Shown: positions 1 to 8,833, numbered from the stretch's first letter. The stretch: DNA of 64,000 nucleotides from Janthinobacterium sp051380875 (GCF_051380875.1 NZ_JBNYXW010000013.1:124001-188000), one strand, 5' to 3'. Numbers and translations: made by a program. Notes: generated by a model not told the origin, from the sequence alone.

Positions 1-264
1 AAGCCGGCCGCCACCGACAAGGGCAGCGCCATCGCCGCCTTCCTGCATGAATCCCCCTTTGCCGGCCGCCGGCCCGTGTTTGCGGGCGACGACACCACCG
101 ACGAGGCAGGTTTTGCCTATGTGCAACAAATTGGCGGGCAGGGCGTGAAAGTGGGCAGCGGCCCCAGCGCCGCCACTATGCGCGTGGCCAGCCCGGGCGC
201 CCTGCGCGCGGTTTTGCTGACAGCATCCGTGCTGGCCGCCTCCGACTCCCTATTCAAGGATTAG
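1..264 (+). CDS. otsB: Trehalose-6-phosphate phosphatase, C-terminal part (cut by window edge)
   Basis: The reading frame is open from base 1 and ends at TAG 262-264, so only the last 87 residues are present. They contain the HAD-family motif GDDTTDE near residue 30 of the fragment, the metal-binding motif IV typical of trehalose phosphatases, followed by a GVKVGSGPSAA-like stretch. By family knowledge the enzyme dephosphorylates trehalose-6-phosphate to trehalose in the cytosol. The stop lies 3 bases before the next ATG (GH15 protein), so the two are almost certainly co-transcribed. otsB-GH15 clusters, often with otsA downstream, are common in betaproteobacteria; no otsA follows here. Confidence 0.85.
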   Translation, partial: KPAATDKGSAIAAFLHESPFAGRRPVFAGDDTTDEAGFAYVQQIGGQGVKVGSGPSAATMRVASPGALRAVLLTASVLAASDSLFKD

Positions 265-267
265 CCG

Positions 268-2109
268 ATGACAACTTCCTATGAGACCCCCAGCGGCGCG
301 CACGCGCCCGCCGCCAGCAAGCCGTCCGCGCAAGCATCCCTCAACTGCGGCGTGGTGGGCAATTGCGCCTTCAACGCGCTGATCGACCAGGCAGGCCAAG
401 TCGTCTGGTCGTGTTGGCCCCGTTTCGATGGCGACCCGGTCTTCAACAGCTTGCTCGACGATACGCAAAACGGCAGCGTCTGGGCCATCGAGATTGAAAA
501 TTTTGACCGCAGCGAACAGTTTTACGAGCCGAACACGGCCGTGCTGCGCACGCGCCTGTACGATACGGACGGGCGCGGCGTGGAAATCACGGACTTCGCG
601 CCCCGTTTTCTCAGCCGCGACCGCATGTTCCGTCCGCTGATGCTGATCCGCCGCGTGCGCCCGCTGGACAGCGCCGTGCGCATCCGCGTGCGCCTGCGTC
701 CCCGCTACGACTGGGGCCGCCTGGCGCCGCAAGTCACGCAGGGCAGCCACCACATCCGCTACGTGGGCCCTGAGCAAACCTTGCGCCTGAACACCGATGT
801 CTCACTCAACTATGTACTCAGTGAAACCTATTTCGTGCTCGGTGCGACGGCCAACTTCCTGCTGGGCCCCGATGAAACCTTAGCCGGCGGCATCGACGAG
901 ACGGCGCGCATCTTTGAAAAAGAAACCATCAACTACTGGCGCAGCTACACGCGGCGCCTGGCCGTGCCGCTGGAATGGCAGGACGTGGTCATCCGCGCCG
1001 CCATTACCCTGAAACTGTCGCTGTATGAAGACACGGGCGCCATCATCGCCGCCATGACCACCAGCATTCCGGAAGCGCCGGGCAGTAGCCGCAACTGGGA
1101 TTACCGCTATTGCTGGCTGCGCGACGCCTTCTTTGTCGTGCGCGCGCTCAACAGCCTGTCCGAAGTGGGCACCATGGAAGAGTATTTGCGCTGGCTGACG
1201 AATATCGTCGCCCGCTCGAAAGGCGGCCACATCCAGCCCCTGTACGGCATCGGGCTGGAAGAGCAGTTGCCCGAATCCACGCTCGACCACTTGCCCGGCT
1301 ACCGGGGCAACGGTCCCGTGCGCGTGGGCAACCAGGCGCAGGAACATTTCCAGCACGATGTGTATGGCAACATCGTGCTGGGCGCGGCGCAGGCGTTTCT
1401 CGATCACCGTTTGTTCCACCGGGCGGGCAAGGCCGAGTTTGCCGCGCTGGAAGCGGTGGGCGACCAGGCCTTCAAACTGCACGCCGAGCCGGACGCGGGC
1501 ATGTGGGAGCTGCGCACGCGCGCCCGCGTGCATACCTCATCCATGCTGATGAGCTGGGCCGCCTGCGACCGCCTGGCCAAAGTAGCGCACAAGCTGGCCT
1601 TGCCGGACCGCGCCGACCACTGGAGCAGCCGCGCCGTGCTGATCCGCGAACGCCTACTGCGCGAAGCGTGGAGCGAAGAGCGCCAGGCGTTCGCTGAAAG
1701 CCTGGGCGGGCGCGACCTCGATGCCTCCGTCCTGCTGATGGCGGAGGTCAACTTCATCGACCCCATGGACCCGCGTTTCATCGCCACCGTCGACGCGCTG
1801 GAAGCGTCCTTGTGCGACGGCCCCTACATGCGCCGCTACGAGGCGCCCGACGATTTCGGCAAGCCGGAAACCGCCTTCAATATCTGCACCTTCTGGCGCA
1901 TCGACGCCCTGGCGCGCATCGGCAGGAAGGATGAAGCGCGGAAAATCTTCGAGACCATGTTGATGGCGCGCAACCACCTGGGCCTGCTGTCGGAAGACAC
2001 GCACCCCGTGACGGGCGAAATGTGGGGCAATTTCCCGCAGACGTATTCGATGGTGGGCTTGATCAACTGCGCCGTGCGATTGTCGGCGCCGTGGGATAGT
2101 GCTATTTAA
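268..2109 (+). CDS. Glycoside hydrolase family 15 protein (glucoamylase/trehalase-like)
   Basis: A 613-residue protein. The N-terminal beta-sandwich region (about residues 25-210) carries the conserved SCWPRFDGDPVF stretch. The (alpha/alpha)6 barrel follows, with the family signature RNWDYRYCWLRDA near residue 275. No signal peptide is visible, so it should be cytosolic. GH15 proteins hydrolyse alpha-1,4-glucans or, in the bacterial trehalase branch, trehalose; the exact substrate cannot be read from sequence. It starts 3 bases after otsB, suggesting translational coupling and a role in trehalose or glycogen turnover under osmotic or desiccation stress. Confidence 0.85.
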   Translation: MTTSYETPSGAHAPAASKPSAQASLNCGVVGNCAFNALIDQAGQVVWSCWPRFDGDPVFNSLLDDTQNGSVWAIEIENFDRSEQFYEPNTAVLRTRLYDTDGRGVEITDFAPRFLSRDRMFRPLMLIRRVRPLDSAVRIRVRLRPRYDWGRLAPQVTQGSHHIRYVGPEQTLRLNTDVSLNYVLSETYFVLGATANFLLGPDETLAGGIDETARIFEKETINYWRSYTRRLAVPLEWQDVVIRAAITLKLSLYEDTGAIIAAMTTSIPEAPGSSRNWDYRYCWLRDAFFVVRALNSLSEVGTMEEYLRWLTNIVARSKGGHIQPLYGIGLEEQLPESTLDHLPGYRGNGPVRVGNQAQEHFQHDVYGNIVLGAAQAFLDHRLFHRAGKAEFAALEAVGDQAFKLHAEPDAGMWELRTRARVHTSSMLMSWAACDRLAKVAHKLALPDRADHWSSRAVLIRERLLREAWSEERQAFAESLGGRDLDASVLLMAEVNFIDPMDPRFIATVDALEASLCDGPYMRRYEAPDDFGKPETAFNICTFWRIDALARIGRKDEARKIFETMLMARNHLGLLSEDTHPVTGEMWGNFPQTYSMVGLINCAVRLSAPWDSAI

Positions 2110-2181
2110 ACCATTTAAGTGCGGGCCTCGGGCCCGAAGAGCCTGGGCGCTGGACTTGGGCCGCAGTTTGCTTTGTCCTGA

Positions 2182-3462
2182 TTAAACTGCTGCTGGACCT
2201 TTACTTGTGGGCGACTTGAACTTATGCGCCTGCAAGCGCCTTGAGCGCCGCTTGCGTTCCCAGATGACTATCCCCGTGATGGACAGCATGGCCACCATCA
2301 GACCCATGAAGGACATCATGATGCGCCCCGGCAGGCCCAGGATTCGGCCAGAGTGCAGGGGGAATTGCAGTTGCGCGAAGACGTCGGCGGCCGTGCCTTC
2401 CCAGGGCTTGTGCTGGCCGATGATGGTGCCGTCCATGCCATCGACGTACAGGTTCGACAGGCCCATGCCGGCCGTGCCGAATTCGTCGGCTGGGTCAAAG
2501 AACGAGACGTTGTAGAACGAATAATTGCCGCCGTAGTAAATGCCGCCGATGGGCGAGGTGATGCCGCGCTGTACGGCTTGCTTTTTCGCAATGTCTACCG
2601 CTTGCTTGAAGCCGATGACGGGCGTGATGTAGGCGCCATACGGCGCCGGCTGTTGCGTTTCATATGGCCCTGGCGTGGTTTTCGAGACCAGCGACATGAC
2701 GGGGTAAAACACTTCACGGTACAGGTTCAGCGAGAACGAGGTGAAGGCGATCACGATGATGAAGGCCCACACCCACAGGCCGCCCGCGCGGTGCAAGTCA
2801 AAATTGAGCTTGTAGCCGCCGGCCGCCCAGCGCACTACCCACGACGGTTTCCAGCGCTGCCACCAGCTGGCGGCGTCGCGGTGGCGCGGTGTTTCGTCTT
2901 GTTCGCGCGGGCGCAAACGGCGCGGCGTGGTGAGATAGAACGCCACCATGCTGTCGAGCAGCCAGACCAGGGCGACGGTGCCCATCAGCCAGTAGCCCCA
3001 GCGGTCCGTGCCCCAGAAGGCGGGCACGTGCAGGCTGTAGTGCAGATGGCGCAAAAATGGCATCAGGCTGCGGCGCGACAGGGAAATGGCGGCTGAATCG
3101 CGCGTCCCCGTGATCTGCGCCGTGACGGGATCGATGTAGACGGTGTTGTAGCCGAGCACGAACGGCTGCTGCGTCGCCGGGTCGGTCAAAGGGCGAACCA
3201 TGAAGGCGGCCGCATGGCCTTCTTCCAGGCCCAGCGTCATGTAATTGACTTGCGCGCGCGGATCGGCGCTTGCCACTTTTTGCGCCAGCGCAAATGGTTG
3301 CTGTAAAGGGCCGCGGCCCGGCGTCTCCATGATGTCGGCATTGAGCCATTCGTCGAGTTCGTGATCCCACGAAGTGACGGCGCCCGTCAGCCCGGCAACG
3401 ATGAGGAAGAGGGCGATGGTGAGGCCGGCCCAGCGGTGTATGACAGTCCAGAAAGCGCGCAT
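2182..3462 (-). CDS. PepSY-associated TM helix protein (PiuB-like, iron-regulated)
   Basis: A 426-residue inner-membrane protein. The first helix follows the motif MRAFWTVIHRWAG at the N-terminus; a central pair of helices surrounds about residue 180, another lies near residue 255, and the last near residue 390 before a basic tail. This is the PepSY_TM architecture, often found beside TonB-dependent siderophore receptors and proposed to reduce ferric siderophores. I chose ATG 3462 because homologues start at this HRW region and GAAGG lies upstream; an in-frame start exists 60 bases further out (3522). A Fur-type palindrome lies about 90 bases upstream. No receptor gene is adjacent. Confidence 0.85.
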   Translation of the reverse strand: MRAFWTVIHRWAGLTIALFLIVAGLTGAVTSWDHELDEWLNADIMETPGRGPLQQPFALAQKVASADPRAQVNYMTLGLEEGHAAAFMVRPLTDPATQQPFVLGYNTVYIDPVTAQITGTRDSAAISLSRRSLMPFLRHLHYSLHVPAFWGTDRWGYWLMGTVALVWLLDSMVAFYLTTPRRLRPREQDETPRHRDAASWWQRWKPSWVVRWAAGGYKLNFDLHRAGGLWVWAFIIVIAFTSFSLNLYREVFYPVMSLVSKTTPGPYETQQPAPYGAYITPVIGFKQAVDIAKKQAVQRGITSPIGGIYYGGNYSFYNVSFFDPADEFGTAGMGLSNLYVDGMDGTIIGQHKPWEGTAADVFAQLQFPLHSGRILGLPGRIMMSFMGLMVAMLSITGIVIWERKRRSRRLQAHKFKSPTSKGPAAV

Positions 3463-3553
3463 GCAGGTCAAACCTTCAAAAAAACCGGCTTGTTGCCGCC
3501 AGCGGGCGCCACGCTGGCGCACAGAGTAATGCCGGACACAGGCCCGGCATTTT

Positions 3554-3578
3554 GATAATGGGAATCGTTCTCATTATC
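3554..3578. promoter_or_regulatory. Fur box (ferric uptake regulator operator)
   Basis: The 25 bases begin GATAATGGGAAT and end CTCATTATC. They form an inverted repeat with 10 of 12 arm positions paired and closely match the Fur consensus GATAATGATAATCATTATC. The site sits upstream of the PepSY protein on the minus strand and about 120 bases before the RsbQ-like gene on the plus strand. Iron repression of the PepSY gene is the simplest reading. Confidence 0.8.
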
Positions 3579-3635
3579 CGCCGTGGCACGCCATTTGTCC
3601 AGCGCCAATGCTGCTGGCCTAGCTTAAATTGCGCA

Positions 3636-3651
3636 TGCTAAAATACTAGCA
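3636..3651. promoter_or_regulatory. Short inverted repeat upstream of the RsbQ-like gene
   Basis: TGCTA (3636-3640) and TAGCA (3647-3651) form a 5-bp inverted repeat around AAATAC, and a third TGCTA follows at 3655-3659. It lies 50-60 bases before the likely start codon of the hydrolase. It could be an operator, but the arms are short. Confidence 0.25.
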
Positions 3652-3698
3652 AGATGCTAACTTACATTCCAGATGGAAATATTAAGGATGACACAGGC

Positions 3699-4529
3699 AT
3701 GCACGTAGAAGATCGGAACAATGTCCGCGTCAATGCAGCCACGGGCGTGCTGCAGACGGGTACGGCAGCGACCATGGTGTTCATGCATGGCTTTGGTTGC
3801 GACCAGACCATGTGGCGCTACCTGGAGCCGATGTTTCGTCTACGCTACCGCACGGTGCTGTTCGACCTGCTCGGCAGCGGCGCCTCCGACCTCAGTGCCT
3901 ATGATTTCGATAGTTACGCGCGGCTCGACGCCCATGGCGAAGATTTGCGCCGGATCGTGAAGGCCGTCGGCGGCGGCCCCGTGATTTGCGTCAGCCATTC
4001 CGTCAGCGCCATGAGTGCCTTGCTGGCCAGCATCGCCGAGCCGGCCCTGTTTGCCGCGCAAGTCATGCTGGCGCCGTCGCCTTGCTATATCGACGATGCG
4101 GGCGCAGGCTATCGGGGCGGCTTCAGCCGGGCCGATATTGACGATTTGCTCAATGCCATGGACAGCAATTACCTGGGCTGGGCCGGCGCGATGGCGCCCG
4201 CCATCATGGGCGCGCCCGGGCAGCCGGCGCTGGGTGCAGATTTGGCGAACAGCTTTTGCCGCACCGATCCCGCCATCGCCCGCCATTTCGCGCAAGCCAC
4301 CTTCTTGTCCGACCACCGCGCCATCTTGCCGCACAACAGCACGCCAGCGCTGATCGTGCAATGCAGCGACGACTTCATCGCGCCACTGCCCGTGGGCAAC
4401 TATCTGCGCGAGATGCTGCCGCGCAGCAGCTTGCACATAGTCGAGAATGTGGGCCATTGCCCGCACATGAGCGTGCCCGATGCCAGCTACCGCGCCATCC
4501 GCCATTTTCTTGACGGCCTGCACCTGTAA
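3699..4529 (+). CDS. RsbQ/KAI2-like alpha/beta hydrolase (sensor partner of PAS kinase)
   Basis: A 276-residue protein resembling Bacillus RsbQ along its length. Ser101 in the nucleophile elbow (VSHSVSAM), Asp224 (QCSDDFIAP) and His253 (GHCPHMS) form the triad. Family-typical stretches GFGCDQTMWRYLEP and APSPCYIDD are also present. RsbQ is required for the PAS phosphatase RsbP to sense energy stress, probably by making or delivering a small ligand; plant D14/KAI2 receptors share the fold. Here the TAA shares its last A with the ATG of a PAS histidine kinase, so the partner is the kinase. I chose ATG 3699 (AAGGA 11 bases upstream); an in-frame ATG at 3654 would add 15 residues. Confidence 0.85.
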   Translation: MHVEDRNNVRVNAATGVLQTGTAATMVFMHGFGCDQTMWRYLEPMFRLRYRTVLFDLLGSGASDLSAYDFDSYARLDAHGEDLRRIVKAVGGGPVICVSHSVSAMSALLASIAEPALFAAQVMLAPSPCYIDDAGAGYRGGFSRADIDDLLNAMDSNYLGWAGAMAPAIMGAPGQPALGADLANSFCRTDPAIARHFAQATFLSDHRAILPHNSTPALIVQCSDDFIAPLPVGNYLREMLPRSSLHIVENVGHCPHMSVPDASYRAIRHFLDGLHL

Positions 4530-6076
4530 TGCGCGACACCCGGCCATCCTTGCCTGACGCCCATACGCTGTTCCAGCACGCCGCCTGTGGCCTGCTGCTG
4601 TGCGCCAGCGACGGCCTGATATTGCAGGCGAACGCCACCTTTTGTGGCTGGCTCGGTTATGCCGCGGACGAATTGATCGGGCACAAGAAACTGCAGGACT
4701 TGCTGACCATCGGCGGGCGCGTCTTCCACCAGACCCACTGGCTGCCGCTGATGCAGGTGCAGGGCAGCGTGTCGGAAGTCTTGCTCGACATGCGCCAGCA
4801 CCAGGGGCAAGCCGTGCCCATGCTGTTTAATGCCGTGCGGCGTGAACACGACGGTGTGCGCTATGACGAGATCGCCGTCTTTGTCGCCAGCGACCGGCGC
4901 AAATACGAACAGCAGCTGCAGCTGGCGCGCAAGGAAGCGGGCGCGCTCAACTTGCAGTTGGCGGCCGCCGACCGGCGCAAGGATGCGTTCCTTGCCACCT
5001 TGGCACACGAGCTGCGCAATCCGCTGGCTCCCATGCGCAACGTGCTGGAAGTATTGCGCCTGGCACAGCTGGACGACCCGCAGCTGTGCTGGGTGCGTGA
5101 AGTGCTGGGGCGGCAGGTGGGCCACATGACGCACCTGGTCGACGATTTGATGGAAGTGTCGCGCATCACGCGGGGCCGCCTGGAGTTGCGCCGCTGCAGC
5201 GTGGAACTGGCGCCCGTGATGGAAGCGGCGCTGTACAGCGTGGCGGCCCTGGCGGCGCAAGCGGGCCACAGCGTGCACGTGGCGCCATGGCCGCATGCCA
5301 TCTGCCTCGACGCCGACGCCACGCGGCTGGGGCAAATGATCGCCAACCTGCTGACGAATGCCATCAAGTATACGCCCGCCAACGGCGCCATCTGGCTGGC
5401 CGTCGCTTGCACGGCCGATGCAGTGCTGATCAGCGTGCGCGACTCGGGCATCGGCATCGCGGCCGAACACCTGGACAGCGTTTTCGAGATGTTTTCGCAG
5501 CTGGAACCAGCCCTGTGGCGCGCCCAGGGTGGCCTGGGCATCGGCCTGTCGCTGGTGCGCGGCCTGGCCGAGTTGCATGGCGGCAGCGTCAGCGCGCACA
5601 GTGCGGGAGTGGGGCAGGGCAGCACCTTCGAATTGCGCCTGCCGCTGCCGGCCGGGCCGCTGGCCACGCCTGCGCAAGTGAACCGCCGCCTGCTGGCCGG
5701 CACGCGCGAAGGAAAAGTGCTGGTCATCGACGACAGCGCCGACGCCGCCGAAAGCCTGGCGCTGGCGCTCGATATCCTCGGCTACGACGTGCGCACGGCC
5801 TACGATGGCGCGGCCGGCATTGCGGCGGCGCAAACGTTCCTGCCGCGCGTGATCTTGCTCGACATCGGCTTGCCGCGCATGAACGGCTACGAGGTGGCGC
5901 GCCAGCTGCGAACGCAAGCGTGTGGCCAGAATGTCATTCTCGTCGCCGTGACAGGCTGGGGCCAGGACAAGGACCGCAAGATGGCGTCCGATGCAGGCTT
6001 TGACTTGCACCTGACCAAGCCCGTGGATTTTTATGAGCTTGATGCAGTGTTGCAAAAGATGCTGCAGTCCGAGTGA
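4529..6076 (+). CDS. PAS hybrid sensor histidine kinase with C-terminal receiver
   Basis: A 515-residue protein without membrane segments, so a cytosolic sensor. Domains in order: PAS (about residues 10-120, HAACGLLLCASDGLIL), short coiled linker (125-150), HisKA with H160 in LAHELRNPL, HATPase with N-box NLLTNAIKYT (273-282) and G-boxes DSGIGI and GLGIGLSL, then a receiver (395-510) with D445 in LLDIGLPRMNG and the conserved Lys in TKP. The ATG overlaps the stop of the RsbQ-like gene by one base. By analogy with RsbQ-RsbP, the PAS domain probably takes its signal from the hydrolase. No separate output regulator is encoded nearby, so the phosphorelay target is unknown. Confidence 0.9.
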   Translation: MRDTRPSLPDAHTLFQHAACGLLLCASDGLILQANATFCGWLGYAADELIGHKKLQDLLTIGGRVFHQTHWLPLMQVQGSVSEVLLDMRQHQGQAVPMLFNAVRREHDGVRYDEIAVFVASDRRKYEQQLQLARKEAGALNLQLAAADRRKDAFLATLAHELRNPLAPMRNVLEVLRLAQLDDPQLCWVREVLGRQVGHMTHLVDDLMEVSRITRGRLELRRCSVELAPVMEAALYSVAALAAQAGHSVHVAPWPHAICLDADATRLGQMIANLLTNAIKYTPANGAIWLAVACTADAVLISVRDSGIGIAAEHLDSVFEMFSQLEPALWRAQGGLGIGLSLVRGLAELHGGSVSAHSAGVGQGSTFELRLPLPAGPLATPAQVNRRLLAGTREGKVLVIDDSADAAESLALALDILGYDVRTAYDGAAGIAAAQTFLPRVILLDIGLPRMNGYEVARQLRTQACGQNVILVAVTGWGQDKDRKMASDAGFDLHLTKPVDFYELDAVLQKMLQSE

Positions 6077-6148
6077 AGATAGTATTGCCAAGATAAAAAT
6101 AATGGCGCAACTGACGGCACTTGAAATCGCCACTTTCCAGCCCGTCGT

Positions 6149-6172
6149 GCGGCCGCCTGACCAGGCGGCCGC
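6149..6172. terminator. Perfect GC-rich hairpin between convergent genes
   Basis: GCGGCCGCCT (6149-6158) pairs perfectly with AGGCGGCCGC (6163-6172) around a 4-base loop. It lies between the stop of the kinase (plus) and the stop of the MFS gene (minus). There is no long T-run on either side, so it may act as a bidirectional transcription block or an RNA 3'-end stabiliser. Confidence 0.5.
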
Positions 6173-6184
6173 TTAGCTAAACCA

Positions 6185-7402
6185 TCAAGCCGGCTGCGCG
6201 CCGCCCATGCTGCGGCTGCGGTTTTCCACCAGCACGGAAATGCCCAGCACGACGATGCCGCCGCAGGCCAGCATGGCGCCGACCCAGCCCGTCGAGCGCA
6301 AGCCCATGCCCATGGCGATGGCGATGCCGCCGGCCCAGGCGCCCAGGGCGTTGGCGATGTTGAAGGCAGAATGGTTGAGGGCGGCGGCCACCGTTTGCGC
6401 GTCGCCGGCCACGTCCATCAGGCGCGTTTGCACAGCCGGGGCGACGGCGATGCCGGCGCCGATGGCGAACAGGTTGATTGCCGTCAACCAGACATTGCTG
6501 CTGGTGTAGGTAAATGCGGCCAGCGCGACGACATTCCACAGCAGCACGCCGAAGATGGTCCACATGCGCGAGCGGTCGGCCAGCCAGCCGCCGATCAGGT
6601 TGCCCACTGTCATGCCGACGCCGATAATGGCCAGCAAGATGGCAATGACCAGGGGCGACACTTTTGTAATTTCCAGCAAGGTTGGCGTAATGAAAGTGTA
6701 GACGGCGAACATGCCGCCAAAGCCGATCGCCACCATCAGCAGGGTCAGCCACACTTGCAGGCGGCGGAAGACGCCCAGTTCGCGGCGCGGGCTGGAGTCA
6801 CCGGCGGCGACCATCGGCACGAAGATGCGCACCATCAGCATCGTCAGCAAGCCCAGCGCGGCGACCAGCAAGAAGGCCGGGCGCCAGCCCAGGGTCTGGC
6901 CGATATAGGTTGCCAGCGGCACGCCGAAGATATTCGCCACGGTCAAGCCCATCAAGACGCGTGCCACGGCCTGGCCCCGCTTGTCCGGTTCGGCCAGGGC
7001 GGCTGCCACGAGGGCGGCCACGCCGAAGAAGGCGCCATGCGGGATGCCGGCGACGAAGCGGGCGACGACCAGCAAGCCATAGTTGGGCGCGATGGCGCTG
7101 AGCAAGTTACCGCCCGCGAACATCAGCATCAGGCAGATCAGCATCAAACGGCGCGGCATGCGCGCCAGGAAGATCGTGATCAGGGGCGCGCCGACGACCA
7201 CGCCCAGCGCATAGGCGCTGATCATGTGGCTCATCTGCGGCAAGGTGGTGCCCAGGTCGTCGGCTACCACGGGCAAGATGCTCATGGAGGCGAATTCGCC
7301 CGTGCCGATGGCAAGGCCGCCAAGGGCCAGGGCCAGGTCGGCGTATCCAGCGCCAAAAGGCGCAATGACGCGCGGAATTAATGGATCTACGGATGCGTGC
7401 AT
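6185..7402 (-). CDS. MFS transporter, DHA1 family (AraJ/Bcr-like exporter)
   Basis: A 405-residue protein with twelve hydrophobic segments. The N-terminal half holds the DHA1 motifs GTGEFASMSILPVVADDL and, after TM2, LARMPRRLML, followed by VARFVAGIPHGAFFGVA. It is an inner-membrane proton-coupled exporter of the arabinose-efflux/drug type; the substrate is unknown. It is monocistronic, converging on the PAS kinase across a strong hairpin. The start at 7402 leaves a short N-terminal arm, normal for the family. Confidence 0.85.
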   Translation of the reverse strand: MHASVDPLIPRVIAPFGAGYADLALALGGLAIGTGEFASMSILPVVADDLGTTLPQMSHMISAYALGVVVGAPLITIFLARMPRRLMLICLMLMFAGGNLLSAIAPNYGLLVVARFVAGIPHGAFFGVAALVAAALAEPDKRGQAVARVLMGLTVANIFGVPLATYIGQTLGWRPAFLLVAALGLLTMLMVRIFVPMVAAGDSSPRRELGVFRRLQVWLTLLMVAIGFGGMFAVYTFITPTLLEITKVSPLVIAILLAIIGVGMTVGNLIGGWLADRSRMWTIFGVLLWNVVALAAFTYTSSNVWLTAINLFAIGAGIAVAPAVQTRLMDVAGDAQTVAAALNHSAFNIANALGAWAGGIAIAMGMGLRSTGWVGAMLACGGIVVLGISVLVENRSRSMGGAQPA

Positions 7403-7756
7403 GTTCTTATTAGTTAGGTAAGGGTAAAACTGGGTGAAGTAGCGTGCTGTGGCTCAGCCGCAGTGACAGCCGCCCGGCGTTTCGGGCTAGAAGAGCTGCC
7501 CACAGACAATATTGTAAAAGATTCGGGCAAGTTCTGCCGGGAGGCGGTCAAAACATGCTGCACCGCACACAACAGCGCGTGCTCTTGTTGTTAACGATAA
7601 CACAGAAAGATCGGCATGCCGCCACATAGATAGTGAAGAAAATATACTAGTAGCGGAATCGACTTGCTTGATGTGCCTGCTTGCGTAAGGATTGCTGCAG
7701 CGCTCCCAGTCGCGCCACATAAATGCCGTGGAGCAAGTCCATGACTTCTTGCCCGG
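7403..7756. other. Intergenic region, 354 bases, no convincing gene
   Basis: The stretch lies upstream of the MFS gene and downstream of the DUF6328 gene, both on the minus strand. It is more AT-rich than its surroundings around 7570-7660. Short frames on both strands (61 and 77 codons) lack a Shine-Dalgarno sequence and resemble no family I know. A TATACT hexamer at 7644-7649 has no good -35 partner. Confidence 0.5.
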
Positions 7757-8230
7757 CTAGATTTTCTTGCTGTATTTTAAGTGCAAGGGTAGCCACCACC
7801 ACATGCAGATGATGAGGGCACCCATCAGCACGCAGGCGACGTTGCCGGCAACGTAGCCGAAGACTTCCGATATCACCAGGTTCGTGCCGAGAATGAAGGC
7901 CAGGGCCAGCGATAGCGCACCGGCCATCATGATGCGGTCGGCGACGCGCTTGAAACGCTCGCGATCCTGCAGCGGGCGCATCACGCGGTGCTGGATGGCT
8001 GGCGCGCTGAGCAGCACCAGGCTGGTCATGGAAAGAAAAAACGTCAGCAGGAAGACGATCTTTTCCGCCTGCACGATCTTGGCGAAGCCGCCGTTGAACG
8101 GCAGGATGATGAGAAAGGCCGTGAGCATCTGTGCGCCGGGCAAGAGGATGCGCAATTCGCTGAGCATGTCGGACAAATCGCCTTCGTCCGCCTGCAGCGC
8201 ATTCTCATCCCCGGGTTGAACGTGCGGCAT
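7757..8230 (-). CDS. DUF6328 family membrane protein
   Basis: A 157-residue protein: an acidic soluble N-terminus of about 30 residues (ENALQADEGDLSDMLSELRILLPG), then four predicted membrane helices near residues 33-48, 60-78, 100-120 and 128-147, and a basic tail. This matches the small DUF6328 family seen in many proteobacteria and actinobacteria, with no known function. GAGGAG sits 7 bases before the ATG. The gene stands alone between two intergenic regions. Confidence 0.75.
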   Translation of the reverse strand: MPHVQPGDENALQADEGDLSDMLSELRILLPGAQMLTAFLIILPFNGGFAKIVQAEKIVFLLTFFLSMTSLVLLSAPAIQHRVMRPLQDRERFKRVADRIMMAGALSLALAFILGTNLVISEVFGYVAGNVACVLMGALIICMWWWLPLHLKYSKKI

Positions 8231-8434
8231 GGCGGCACTCCTCGTGATGGCACTGCGCCCAGTCTACGCGGCGGTGCCATAGCTGACTGTGGGCGGGCGC
8301 ACCTTCAGCAGCTATCGCGCTGCGCCAGGACGGGCGTACGGCTATCGTCTTGCCAGCCGTAATCTTGCAAAAATGGAAAAGGCCACCATCAGGGGCGGGC
8401 TTGACGGTGTTTGTTTGCGGGGCCGGGCCCAGTC

Positions 8435-8647
8435 TTACTCTTCCGTATCGGCCAGGGTGACGATGGCGCGCGCCCATTTGGAGTATTTCAGGTTTGCCAG
8501 GTCACGCACGGTCTTGATGTTGAATGCCTGCTTGAGCAGCTCTGCATCCTTCTCGCTCACGCCTTGCAGCGCGTCGACGGGCGCATCGGCGATTTCCTTG
8601 AACGTCTTTTTTTCGTAGGCCTTGTCTACCGCTTTATTGATGTTCAT
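8435..8647 (-). CDS. Conserved small protein, helix-hairpin-helix-like
   Basis: A 70-residue cytosolic protein. The central part (about residues 22-60) reads APVDALQGVSEKDAELL then NIKTVRDLANLKY, a pattern like the tandem HhH/SAM-like folds (GVSEKDAELLKxA... TVRDLA) seen in helicase- and polymerase-associated domains. GAGGAG lies upstream of the ATG at good spacing. I do not recognise a named family. Nucleic-acid binding is possible but only suggested by the fold-like pattern. Confidence 0.65.
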   Translation of the reverse strand: MNINKAVDKAYEKKTFKEIADAPVDALQGVSEKDAELLKQAFNIKTVRDLANLKYSKWARAIVTLADTEE

Positions 8648-8780
8648 ATCTTGATACTCCTCAGTAAGTAGGAAAAATTATTCTACACGTTTTTGTTGCC
8701 AGTCAATTTACGCTTGCATGTTGTGCCGAAGTAAATATGATGGAGGAGGGCAATTCAAGAGTCATGCCCGCCGTTTTGCC

Positions 8781-8833
8781 AGCATTGCAATTGCAATAAT
8801 AGCATTGTTATTATTCATAGTATAATTATTTAC
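8781..8833. promoter_or_regulatory. AT-rich promoter region of yidB with nested inverted repeats
   Basis: This block is far more AT-rich than the surrounding DNA. It holds the palindrome TTGCAATTGCAA, the inverted repeat AATAATA-N7-TATTATT and a TATAAT hexamer at 8821-8826, about 85 bases before the yidB start. The hexamer has no consensus -35 at 16-18 bases, so an activator or another sigma factor may be used. Confidence 0.4.

Noticed and set aside
3462..3522. Longer N-terminus for the PepSY protein
   Set aside because: The extra 20 residues are basic and unlike the family; the ATG at 3462 puts the first helix where homologues have it.
4487..6133. A 548-codon open frame on the minus strand, antisense to the PAS kinase
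   Set aside because: Its composition (His, Gln and Arg rich, no motifs) is that of a GC-rich shadow; the plus-strand kinase explains the codon pattern.
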